DNA of 11,300 bases. It comes from Ramlibacter sp. (GTDB taxonomy: Bacteria; Pseudomonadota; Gammaproteobacteria; Burkholderiales; Burkholderiaceae_C). The translations under genes and the position numbers were made by a program. Shown piece by piece: positions 6,291 through 11,300 of this stretch. The stretch is taken from the NCBI GenBank assembly GCA_028292185.1, contig JAQGMT010000114.1, positions 1 through 11,300 on the forward strand. The letters are read 5' to 3'. Position 1 is the first letter of the stretch. Each line of letters opens with the position of its first letter. Under the pieces are notes generated by a model that saw only the letters and a program-made list of their open reading frames with translations, made no database searches and was not told the origin of the DNA.

Positions 6291-6441
6291 TGCTTGATCT
6301 CCTTTGCCGGCGATAGGCCCATTCTCGCCCGCCTGGGCCGCCGCGTGGGCGCGCGGGGTGCATATTCGGCGGCCGTGCCGCCGCCTCGGGATGGCTGCCT
6401 ACAATCTCTGACGCCCGAACCCCGAGCACGAAGGAACGCGA
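6291..6441. other. Divergent intergenic region between cupin and glyoxalase II genes
   Basis: This 151-base region holds the ribosome binding sites of both genes and two sequence elements. GGCCCATTCTCGCC (6316-6329) matches 9531-9544 at 13 of 14 bases. Its minus strand gives GAGAAT, a possible weak -10 for the cupin gene. CGGCGGC and GCCGCCG (6367-6373, 6377-6383) form a perfect 7-base inverted repeat around CGT. Confidence 0.45.
6400..6405 (+). promoter_or_regulatory. Probable -10 box upstream of glyoxalase II
   Basis: TACAAT matches the -10 consensus at five of six positions and would place the start of transcription about 30 bases before the ATG at 6442. The -35 position is occupied by the right arm of the inverted repeat at 6367-6383 and matches the consensus poorly, so the promoter may be weak or regulated. 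Confidence 0.4.
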
Positions 6442-7233
6442 ATGATCGTCGAGCAAATCTGGACCGCGAACGCGCTGCGCAATTTCAATTACCTCGTCGC
6501 CTGCCCCGACACGGGAGAGGCCCTGGCGATCGACCCGCTCGATCATGAGAAGACCTTGGCCACCGCCAAGGTCAAGGGTTGGCGCATCACGCAGATCCTG
6601 AACACCCACGAACACCACGACCACATCGGTGGCAACGCGGCCGTGGTGGCCGCCACCGGCGCCAAGGTCATCGCGCATCACCGCGCCGCCGGGCGCATTC
6701 CCGGAGTGGACCGCGGCGTGCGTGCCGGCGACGTGATCAAGGTGGGCAAGCGGGTGGAACTGGAGTGCATGGACACGCCCGGCCATACCATGTGCCACAT
6801 CTGTCTGCGCTCGCACACCGATCAGCCCGCGCTGTTTTCGGGCGACACGTTGTTCAACGCCGGCGCGGGCAATGTGCACAACGGCGGCAACGTGGAAGAT
6901 TTGTATGCCACCTTCGTCGACCAGCTCGCCAGGTTGCCGGAGAACACGCAGGTGTACCCGGGGCACGACTACATGGAGAACAACCTGAAGTTCACGCTGG
7001 CGCGCGAGCCGGGCAACGAGGCCGCGCGCGAGATGCTGCCGCAGGTGACCGGGCAGGACCCGGCGCGCTCCAGGGTCACCACCCTTGCCGACGAACGGCG
7101 CATCAACACGTTCATGCGCCTGGACAGCCCTGGCGTCATCGCCAGGTTGCGCGAAGAATTTCCCGACCTGCCCGAACGGCCGGAGCCGAAAACCGTGTTC
7201 GCGAAACTGCGCGAGTTGCGCAACAAGTGGTGA
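6442..7233 (+). CDS. gloB: Hydroxyacylglutathione hydrolase (glyoxalase II)
   Basis: This 263-residue metallo-beta-lactamase-fold hydrolase cleaves S-lactoylglutathione to D-lactate and glutathione, the second step of methylglyoxal detoxification in the cytoplasm. The binuclear metal motif THEHHDH is at 55-61, with further ligands His115 (TPGHT), Asp135 (SGDTLF) and His175 (YPGHDY). The early NFNYLV segment (14-19) is typical. The C-terminal glutathione-binding region is present: INTFMR (221-226) corresponds to the usual NPFLR, with Pro to Thr and Leu to Met changes. Length fits the family. AAGGA lies 6 bases before the ATG. A related thioesterase or sulfur-transfer role is possible but less likely given the complete C-terminal domain. 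Confidence 0.88.
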   Translation: MIVEQIWTANALRNFNYLVACPDTGEALAIDPLDHEKTLATAKVKGWRITQILNTHEHHDHIGGNAAVVAATGAKVIAHHRAAGRIPGVDRGVRAGDVIKVGKRVELECMDTPGHTMCHICLRSHTDQPALFSGDTLFNAGAGNVHNGGNVEDLYATFVDQLARLPENTQVYPGHDYMENNLKFTLAREPGNEAAREMLPQVTGQDPARSRVTTLADERRINTFMRLDSPGVIARLREEFPDLPERPEPKTVFAKLRELRNKW

Positions 7234-7246
7234 GGCGCCGGCCTCA
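7231..7246. terminator. Hairpin shared by two convergent stop codons
   Basis: TGAGGCGCCGGCCTCA has 6-base arms (TGAGGC and GCCTCA) around four bases. Each arm carries the TGA stop of one of the two convergent genes, gloB on the plus strand and the small secreted protein on the minus strand. It may mark both 3' ends. There is no T run, so termination efficiency is doubtful. Confidence 0.4.
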
Positions 7247-7546
7247 GGCGGATTTGGGGATCTTGAAGTCGGCCAGCGGGATCAGGCCCTGATCGCCATC
7301 CTCGTACAGCAGGTGGGCGGCGTCGCCGTGAACGACCCAGCAGGCCTTGAACAGCTGGCCCTGCACCACTGCGCTGGCATCGCGCAACGCCGGCCGCAAC
7401 TTCGGCTCGAGCAGGTTGAGCACCTGCTGGTTGGTGCAAGGGGCGTTCGAGAGCCGCACGGAATCGTTGCCGTTGCTGGCGACGACTTCCTCGGCCAAGG
7501 CGGGCGCGGCAGCGAGCACCGCCGCGCAAAGAAGAGCAAATCTCAT
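7244..7546 (-). CDS. Small secreted protein of unknown function
   Basis: This is a 100-residue exported protein. A clear signal peptide MRFALLCAAVLAAAPALA is followed by likely cleavage after Ala18, giving a mature periplasmic protein of about 82 residues. The mature part has the segment VVASNGNDSVRLSNAPC, two cysteines (37 and 69) that may form a disulfide, and a C-terminal LLYEDGDQGLIPLADFKIP. I recognise similar short secreted proteins in Comamonadaceae, with no known role. I chose the ATG at 7546 because GGGAG lies 6 bases upstream and the signal begins there; a longer frame from 7573 adds nine residues ahead of the signal. The 3' end is 10 bases from the end of gloB. Confidence 0.82.
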   Translation of the reverse strand: MRFALLCAAVLAAAPALAEEVVASNGNDSVRLSNAPCTNQQVLNLLEPKLRPALRDASAVVQGQLFKACWVVHGDAAHLLYEDGDQGLIPLADFKIPKSA

Positions 7547-7568
7547 GAAGAACTCCCAGGCGGTTGGA

Positions 7569-7586
7569 CGCAACGACAGCGTTGCG
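7569..7586. repeat. Perfect hairpin upstream of the small secreted protein gene
   Basis: CGCAACGACAGCGTTGCG has perfect 7-base arms and a 4-base loop and ends 22 bases before the ATG at 7546 on the minus strand. It could be a structure in the 5' leader or an operator. It does not cover the ribosome binding site. Confidence 0.4.
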
Positions 7587-7623
7587 CCTAACGCATGGTG
7601 CGCCCGGCGTGCTGGCTCTGCCT

Positions 7624-7666
7624 GTAGGACTCGCGCGCCACGCCCGGTCGTCGGCCATCGCGCGCC
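7624..7666 (+). repeat. GTAGGA-headed intergenic sequence with internal direct repeat
   Basis: The stretch starts GTAGGA, as at 9504, and contains TCGCGCGCC twice (7631-7639 and 7658-7666). It lies in the gap between two minus-strand genes. It may be a decayed copy of the REP-like element; the match beyond the head is weak. Confidence 0.2.
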
Positions 7667-7686
7667 CGCGCAGGCGAAAGCTACTG

Positions 7687-7938
7687 TTAGCCCTCGTCGG
7701 CGCCGCCACTGCTGTCGCTGCTGTCACTGTTTGGTGCGTCGCCGTCTCTGAGCACCCCCGCTTTCTTGCCGCCGCGCCGCGCCGCTCCCTGGTTGCCGCG
7801 ATTGCTCGAATGAGCCCGCTCCTGCGTGCCGGTGCCGCCGACGGCTTGCGCATTGGCTTCCTCGACGCTGAATTCGGATTCGGTGTCGGGCAGGTGGGTG
7901 TCACCGGTCATCTTGGTGTTGTCCTTCGGATGGGGCAT
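7687..7938 (-). CDS. Small hydrophilic, probably disordered protein
   Basis: This is an 83-residue protein with no signal, membrane helix or recognised domain. It is rich in Gly, Ser, Asp and charged residues, with a basic patch GAARRGGKKAG (51-61) and a Ser/Asp-rich tail. The composition suggests an unfolded cytoplasmic or stress-related protein, which is a guess. I chose the ATG at 7938 because AGGAAA lies about 8 bases upstream and this start gives MPHPKDNTK; the frame continues open to 8061 but without a better start. Many small proteins of this kind are seen in Burkholderiales, but I assign no function. It is divergent from the aldo/keto reductase gene. Confidence 0.6.
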   Translation of the reverse strand: MPHPKDNTKMTGDTHLPDTESEFSVEEANAQAVGGTGTQERAHSSNRGNQGAARRGGKKAGVLRDGDAPNSDSSDSSGGADEG

Positions 7939-8005
7939 GTTGAATTTCCTGTGAGTTGAACGAACACCCAATCTAGCTGCGGCCGGGCTGCCCCGGTGTA
8001 GGAGA

Positions 8006-8035
8006 TTGTGAGATGCGTGGCTGAGGCTGCAAAAT
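8006..8035 (+). promoter_or_regulatory. Candidate promoter of the aldo/keto reductase gene
   Basis: TTGTGA (8006-8011) and CAAAAT (8030-8035) are separated by 18 bases; each matches its sigma70 consensus at four of six positions. The ribosome binding site and ATG follow at a sensible distance. A GTAGGA motif (7999-8004) lies directly upstream. Confidence 0.3.
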
Positions 8036-8060
8036 GCGCAGTCCACCAAAGGAATGTTCA

Positions 8061-9017
8061 ATGCAATACCGTCCCCTCGGCCGCTCCGCCTTGATGGTCT
8101 CGCCCCTGTGCTTCGGCGGCAATGTGTTCGGCTGGACCGCCGACGAGCGCACTTCTTTTTCGCTGCTCGATGCGTGGGTCGATGCCGGCTTCAATTTCAT
8201 CGACACCGCCGACGTGTATTCGCGCTGGGTGCCCGGGCACAGCGGCGGCGAATCCGAAACTGTGATCGGCCGCTGGCTGGCGCAAGGCGGCCGGCGCGAC
8301 AAGGTGGTGATCGCCACGAAGGTCGGCTCCGACATGGGCGAGGGACGCACCGGGCTTGCGCCCGCGCGCATTCGCCAAGCCGTCGAGGACTCGCTGCAGC
8401 GCCTGCAGGTCGACTGCATCGACCTCTATCAGGCCCACCGCGACGACAGCGACACCCCGCTCGAAGACACGCTGGAGGCCTTCGCCGCCTTGATCAAGGA
8501 GGGCAAGGTGCGCGCGATCGGCGCGTCGAACTACAGCGCCGCGCGGCTCGCCGAAGCGCTGGAAACCAGCCGCCGGCTCGGGCTGCCTCGCTACGAAAGC
8601 CTGCAGCCGCTGTACAACCTGTATGACCGCGCCGTGTTCGAGCGCGAGCTGCAGCCCTTGTGCGTGAAGGAGGAGGTGGGCGTGATCAACTTCTATGCCC
8701 TCGCGGCCGGGTTTCTCACGGGCAAGTACCGCACACCCGACGATGCGAGCAAGAGCGCGCGCGGCGCGAACACCATCGCGCAATACCTGAATGAACGGGG
8801 ATTGAAGATCGTCGCGGCACTGGATGAAGCCGCGCAGCGCACCGGCAGCACACCGGCGCGGGTGGCCGTCGCCTGGGTGATGGCTCAACCGGCCATCACC
8901 GCGCCCATCGCCAGCGCGACCACTCTGGCGCAATTGGACGACCTCGTGCAGGCCTCGCGCCTGAAGCTCGATGCCGGTGTGATGGCCCTGCTGGACGCCG
9001 CCAGCCGGGAAGGCTGA
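8061..9017 (+). CDS. Aldo/keto reductase
   Basis: This 318-residue NADPH-dependent cytoplasmic oxidoreductase has a TIM barrel and reduces aldehydes or ketones. The catalytic tetrad is visible as Asp48 and Tyr53 (FIDTADVYS), Lys87 (ATKVG) and His126 (YQAHRDD). The family segments GASNYSA (154-160) and LQPLYNLYDR (181-190) are present, and PIASATTLAQL (282-292) forms the cofactor-binding end. Length is normal. I chose the ATG at 8061 because AGGA lies 7 bases upstream; an in-frame start at 8034 adds nine unlikely residues. The natural substrate cannot be told. Nearness to glyoxalase II would fit a role in reactive carbonyl removal, but that is inference. Confidence 0.93.
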   Translation: MQYRPLGRSALMVSPLCFGGNVFGWTADERTSFSLLDAWVDAGFNFIDTADVYSRWVPGHSGGESETVIGRWLAQGGRRDKVVIATKVGSDMGEGRTGLAPARIRQAVEDSLQRLQVDCIDLYQAHRDDSDTPLEDTLEAFAALIKEGKVRAIGASNYSAARLAEALETSRRLGLPRYESLQPLYNLYDRAVFERELQPLCVKEEVGVINFYALAAGFLTGKYRTPDDASKSARGANTIAQYLNERGLKIVAALDEAAQRTGSTPARVAVAWVMAQPAITAPIASATTLAQLDDLVQASRLKLDAGVMALLDAASREG

Positions 9018-9023
9018 AGCCGG

Positions 9024-9043
9024 AGGGCCGCCGCGGCGACCCT
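9024..9043. terminator. Candidate terminator hairpin between convergent genes
   Basis: AGGG and CCCT, then after one mismatch CGCC and GGCG, pair to make an imperfect stem. It is followed on the plus strand by a moderately T-rich GTTTCGCTT. It lies just after the aldo/keto reductase stop and before the end of the opposing secreted protein gene at 9051. Confidence 0.4.
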
Positions 9044-9050
9044 GTTTCGC

Positions 9051-9422
9051 TTACTTGTCCATCGACTTGGAATTCTTCGAGTTCGAGTAAGCCTGGTCCA
9101 TGCGCGCCTTGCGGTCGCTGTCCGACTTGTCCGAGCCCGCAGCGCCCATCGCGCGCGTGCTCCGGTTTTCGGGTTCCTGCTGGGCCGATTTGTCGGCGTT
9201 GTCGGTCGACTTCTTGCCGGCGTGGAGCTTCTCGCCGAGGCGATGGAAGGCTTGCTTGGTCTTGTCGACGATGCCGCCGCCCTTGGGCTGGCTGTCGTTG
9301 GCCGTGGCGGCGGCGCGATCCCCCGAGGCGGAGCTGTTGCGGTCGCCGGTGCTGCCGGAGCTTTGTGCGAAAGCCGTGCCGCAGGTCAGCGCGGCGACAG
9401 TGATGAGTGCTGCAATTTTCAT
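9051..9422 (-). CDS. Small secreted hydrophilic protein of unknown function
   Basis: This is a 123-residue exported protein. The signal peptide ends TCGTAFA with cleavage after Ala19, leaving about 104 mature residues in the periplasm. The mature chain is very polar (Ser, Asp, Lys, Asn, Gln), with one short amphipathic helix around KTKQAFHRLGEKLHAGKK (54-71), and is otherwise likely disordered. No enzymatic motif or cysteine is present after the signal. I know similar low-complexity secreted proteins from Comamonadaceae, of unknown role. The ATG has AAGGGAA about 6 bases upstream. It lies downstream of the Prx-Grx gene on the same strand, 133 bases away, so joint transcription is uncertain. 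Confidence 0.78.
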   Translation of the reverse strand: MKIAALITVAALTCGTAFAQSSGSTGDRNSSASGDRAAATANDSQPKGGGIVDKTKQAFHRLGEKLHAGKKSTDNADKSAQQEPENRSTRAMGAAGSDKSDSDRKARMDQAYSNSKNSKSMDK

Positions 9423-9503
9423 GACGGTTCCCTTAGGAAAGAAAGTGTCCTATCAGAGCGCGCGCGGCCGTGTTGCAGTTGTCGGACAAGCCTGAAGACC
9501 GTC

Positions 9504-9547
9504 GTAGGAACGCTGGCCCTGCCTGCGGAGGGCCGATTCTCGCCGTC
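9504..9547 (+). repeat. REP-like intergenic element with hairpin
   Basis: The element starts GTAGGA, contains a hairpin with GGCCCT and AGGGCC arms around an 8-base loop (9515-9534), and ends GATTCTCGCCGTC. Head and tail resemble the minus-strand sequence at 1178-1210, and part of the tail matches 6316-6329. It lies between the end of the Prx-Grx gene and the start of the next minus-strand gene, and may act as a 3'-end structure. Confidence 0.45.
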
Positions 9548-9555
9548 ACGAAAGC

Positions 9556-10302
9556 TCAGGACCTGCGCCTTGCCAGCCAGGCCTCGACCGCGTCGCTGCC
9601 GCCGATCAGTTCGCCGTTCACGAACAGCTGGGGCACCGTCTTCACCTTGGCAATGGCGCCCAGCGCGCGCGAGCGCACCGCGTGCGGCAGATCGACTTCG
9701 GCATAAGGCACGCGGGCTTCGTTCAGCTGCTTCTTGGCCTTGGCGCAAAACGGACACCCTTGGCGCGTCAGCAACGCGATCTGGTCCGGCTGCTTGGCAT
9801 TCGGATTCACGTACCGCAGCAGCGTGTCGGCGTCCGACACCTTGAACGGGTCGCCGGGCTCATCGGGCTCGATGAACATCTTCTCCACGATGCCGTCGCG
9901 CACCAGCATCGAGTAACGCCAGGAGCGCTTGCCGAAGTTCAGGTCGCTCTTGTCGACCAGCATGCCCATGCCTTCGGTGAAGGTGCCGTTGCCGTCCGGC
10001 AGCATGAAGATATTTTCGGCCTCCTGCTCGCGCGCCCATTCTTCCATCACGAACGGGTCGTTGACGGACACGCAGATCACCTGGGCCACGCCGTTTTCCT
10101 TGAAGACGGGCGCGAGCTCGTTGAAGCGCGGCAAGTGGGTGCTGGAGCAGGTGGGGGTGAAGGCGCCCGGCAACGAGAACACCGCCACCGCGCGGCCCTT
10201 GAAGAGTTTGTCGGTATCGGTTTCCTTCCAGTCGTCGTTCTGGCGGTAGCGGAATTTCACCTGGGGGACTGGTTGGCCTTCGTGCGATCTGAGTTGGGTC
10301 AT
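9556..10302 (-). CDS. Peroxiredoxin-glutaredoxin fusion peroxidase
   Basis: This 248-residue cytoplasmic hybrid enzyme reduces hydrogen peroxide and organic peroxides with electrons from glutathione. Residues 1-165 are a Prx5-type peroxiredoxin with the active-site segment PGAFTPTCSSTH; Cys52 is the peroxidatic cysteine and Arg129 (SWRYSMLV) the supporting arginine. Residues 174-246 are a glutaredoxin with CPFC at 183-186, TVPQLFVNG with cis-Pro at 222-230 and GGSD at 234-237, the glutathione site. The layout matches the known hybrid Prx5 of Haemophilus and other proteobacteria. I chose the ATG at 10302, where the peroxiredoxin fold begins and GGAG lies about 7 bases upstream; the frame from 10413 adds 37 unlikely residues. 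OxyR control is plausible but I could not identify a site. Confidence 0.94.
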   Translation of the reverse strand: MTQLRSHEGQPVPQVKFRYRQNDDWKETDTDKLFKGRAVAVFSLPGAFTPTCSSTHLPRFNELAPVFKENGVAQVICVSVNDPFVMEEWAREQEAENIFMLPDGNGTFTEGMGMLVDKSDLNFGKRSWRYSMLVRDGIVEKMFIEPDEPGDPFKVSDADTLLRYVNPNAKQPDQIALLTRQGCPFCAKAKKQLNEARVPYAEVDLPHAVRSRALGAIAKVKTVPQLFVNGELIGGSDAVEAWLARRRS

Positions 10303-10451
10303 GGGGGATCTCCGGGGTTGAAAGTTCTGCGTGATGCGAATCGGACAGGGAGCAAAGCATATGCCTGCCCGCGGACGCGTAGGCGCGGCCGTACCGGCGC
10401 TGTCACCGCGCACCTACCGGCGAAGCCCCAGCCGGCGTGCAGCATCGTGCA
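10303..10451. other. Divergent intergenic region
   Basis: These 149 bases lie between the Prx-Grx gene (leftward) and the glycine-zipper gene (rightward). Apart from the Prx-Grx ribosome binding site and a minus-strand TATGCT near 10359 that could be a weak -10, I see no clear promoter, operator or repeat. Confidence 0.4.
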
Positions 10452-11078
10452 ATGCAGACAGAAGACGAGCCAGCTGCGGTCTCCGCGTCGAACCTGGGCA
10501 AGCGCATCGGCGCGAGTGCCGGCGCGCTCGCGGGTGCTGCAGTCGGCACGGCCCTCAGCGGATCTGCCGGCATGCTTGCCGGCGCGGTGGCGGGGGCCAT
10601 CGCCGGTGGGCTGATCGGGCGAGCGGTGGGCGAACATGTTGCGTCGAGCTCGGACACAGCGGGCAGCCGGCACAAGGTGGCCGGCGGTGTAGGCGCGTCC
10701 GGTGGCGCGGTCGCGGGCGCCGCGCTGGGTGCGATCGCGGGACCCGCTGGCATCGTGGCTGGCGCCGCGGTCGGCGCGGCCAGCGGTGACACGCTGGGAC
10801 GCGGCACGGCGCAGCTCGTCCATCCGCGACCCGGAGACACGCCAGGCAAGCATGACCTGGCCGCCGGAACGGCGGCTGCGGGCGGCGCGATCGTCGGTGC
10901 TGTCATCGGATCGGTCGGCGGGCCGGCGGGATTGGCTGTCGGCGCGCGGGTCGGCGCGGTGGCGGGAGACCTTGCAGGACGCGAAGTCGCGGATGCGGCG
11001 AATCCGCCAGCGAATCCGCCAGCGGATCAGCCAGTCTCCCACGCTAGCCATCCGGCGCCGCCGGCAAACGAACGCTGA
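10452..11078 (+). CDS. Glycine-zipper protein with three internal repeats
   Basis: This is a 208-residue protein made largely of Gly/Ala-rich glycine-zipper helices. Three repeats of about 43 residues occur at roughly 20-63, 81-123 and 141-183, with the shared pattern GGAxAGAAxG...GPAGxxAGAxVGAxxGDxxGR. They are joined by polar linkers, the first two ending in basic or His-rich stretches. Each repeat can form a helical hairpin, so the protein may insert into or stack on membranes; no signal peptide is present. The C-terminus is Pro-rich. Start uncertain: ATG 10452 or in-frame GTG 10437, neither with a good ribosome binding site. The 3' end overlaps the opposing kinase gene by 35 bases. I assign no specific function. 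Confidence 0.75.
   Translation: MQTEDEPAAVSASNLGKRIGASAGALAGAAVGTALSGSAGMLAGAVAGAIAGGLIGRAVGEHVASSSDTAGSRHKVAGGVGASGGAVAGAALGAIAGPAGIVAGAAVGAASGDTLGRGTAQLVHPRPGDTPGKHDLAAGTAAAGGAIVGAVIGSVGGPAGLAVGARVGAVAGDLAGREVADAANPPANPPADQPVSHASHPAPPANER
10509..11000 (+). repeat. Three degenerate in-frame repeats of about 180 bases
   Basis: Segments at about 10509-10640, 10692-10820 and 10872-11000 encode the three glycine-zipper units. The period is 183 then 180 bases. The DNA has diverged but the protein pattern is kept, suggesting old internal duplication and selection on the fold. Confidence 0.7.
10999..11034 (+). repeat. Three tandem 12-base units in the glycine-zipper gene tail
   Basis: CGAATCCGCCAG occurs twice in perfect tandem (10999-11010, 11011-11022) and a third time as CGGATCAGCCAG with two changes. 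It encodes the ANPPANPPADQP part of the C-terminal tail, a short repeat prone to length change. Confidence 0.75.
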
Positions 11079-11300
11079 ACTCGGCCCCCTTGCCGCTGCC
11101 TGCGCTGCGCGCCTGGACATTCCCGCCGTGCAGTTCCACCAGTTCCTTCACGATGGTCAGGCCGATGCCCAGTCCGCTCGGCACCAGGTCGGCGGCTTCG
11201 CGTTCCTGCGTGAACAGGTCGAAGATTCGCGGCAGCACGTCGGGCGCGATGCCGATGCCGGTGTCCTCGACGCGAAACACAATGTCGCGGCCCTCCTGGG
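11044..11300 (-). CDS. Sensor histidine kinase, C-terminal fragment
   Basis: These are the last 85 codons of a two-component sensor kinase; the beginning lies past the right edge. The HATPase_c catalytic domain shows VEDTGIGI (G1 box), the F box RIFDLFTQ, and SGLGIGLTIVKELVELHGG (G2 box and following helix), ending with FSVRLP at the usual end of the domain. The phosphorylated His, the N box and all sensing regions are outside the window, so the signal is unknown. FDLFTQ and the G2 form are typical of hybrid or phytochrome/PAS-linked kinases, but the protein ends straight after the ATPase domain, with no receiver domain fused. Its end overlaps the glycine-zipper gene by 35 bases on the opposite strand. 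Confidence 0.93.
   Translation of the reverse strand, partial: QEGRDIVFRVEDTGIGIAPDVLPRIFDLFTQEREAADLVPSGLGIGLTIVKELVELHGGNVQARSAGSGKGAEFSVRLPAAPDG

Noticed and set aside
5842..6966. A 374-codon open frame on the minus strand through the cupin and glyoxalase II genes
   Set aside because: It is antisense to gloB with all its metal motifs, has biased Arg/Ala/His-rich content with no fold pattern, and is a usual by-product of GC-rich coding DNA.
7586..7693. Possible integron attC site (GCCTAAC ... GTTAGCC)
   Set aside because: The right core does not fit GTTRRRY, the inner arms do not pair convincingly, and no integrase or cassette array is present.
10299..11120. Minus-strand open frame of 273 codons opposite the glycine-zipper gene
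   Set aside because: It is Arg/Ala/Ser-rich and lacks any domain; part of it (the WRIRWRIR stretch) is simply the 12-base tandem repeat read backwards.
1..11300. CRISPR, prophage, transposon, toxin-antitoxin or defence island
   Set aside because: No repeat-spacer pattern, transposase, integrase, phage structural or known defence protein is seen in any frame.

Overview
The window is a GC-rich stretch of bacterial chromosome. Gene style, compact spacing, several small secreted proteins and protein similarity suggest a betaproteobacterium of the order Burkholderiales, probably Comamonadaceae-like; this is inference from family recognition only. I see no rRNA, tRNA, CRISPR array, transposase, integrase or phage gene. 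I count sixteen protein-coding genes, two of them cut by the window edges.

Layout. Left edge, minus strand: the N-terminus of a DHA2-type MFS exporter (1-261), preceded in the same direction by a ferredoxin/flavodoxin-NADP+ reductase, fpr (332-1105). Then on the plus strand: a translationally coupled pair of small paralogous proteins of unknown function (1346-1930 and 1927-2418), and a glutathione S-transferase (2463-3089). A minus-strand lipoprotein of unknown function follows (3127-4377). Divergent from it is a plus-strand pair: a Cys-containing relative of the GrdB/PrdB reductase selenoproteins (4590-5516) overlapped by a small membrane protein (5513-5929). A degenerate cupin (5904-6290, minus) is divergent from a glyoxalase II (6442-7233, plus). 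Next come a small secreted protein (7244-7546, minus), a small disordered protein (7687-7938, minus), an aldo/keto reductase (8061-9017, plus), another small secreted protein (9051-9422, minus) and a peroxiredoxin-glutaredoxin fusion (9556-10302, minus). At the right end, a three-repeat glycine-zipper protein (10452-11078, plus) overlaps tail to tail with the C-terminus of a sensor histidine kinase (11044-11300, minus).

Function. Much of the identifiable content is thiol/NADPH redox and detoxification: Fpr, GST, glyoxalase II, aldo/keto reductase, a glutathione-type hybrid peroxiredoxin and a CxxC GrdB-like protein. They lie on both strands in short units, so this is a themed neighbourhood rather than one operon. 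Most of it is ordinary housekeeping or accessory chromosome. I do not see strong evidence for a wholly new system. The parts most worth a second look are the GrdB-like/membrane protein pair, the coupled paralogue pair, the glycine-zipper triplication, possible leaderless starts, and short repeat and hairpin elements between genes.
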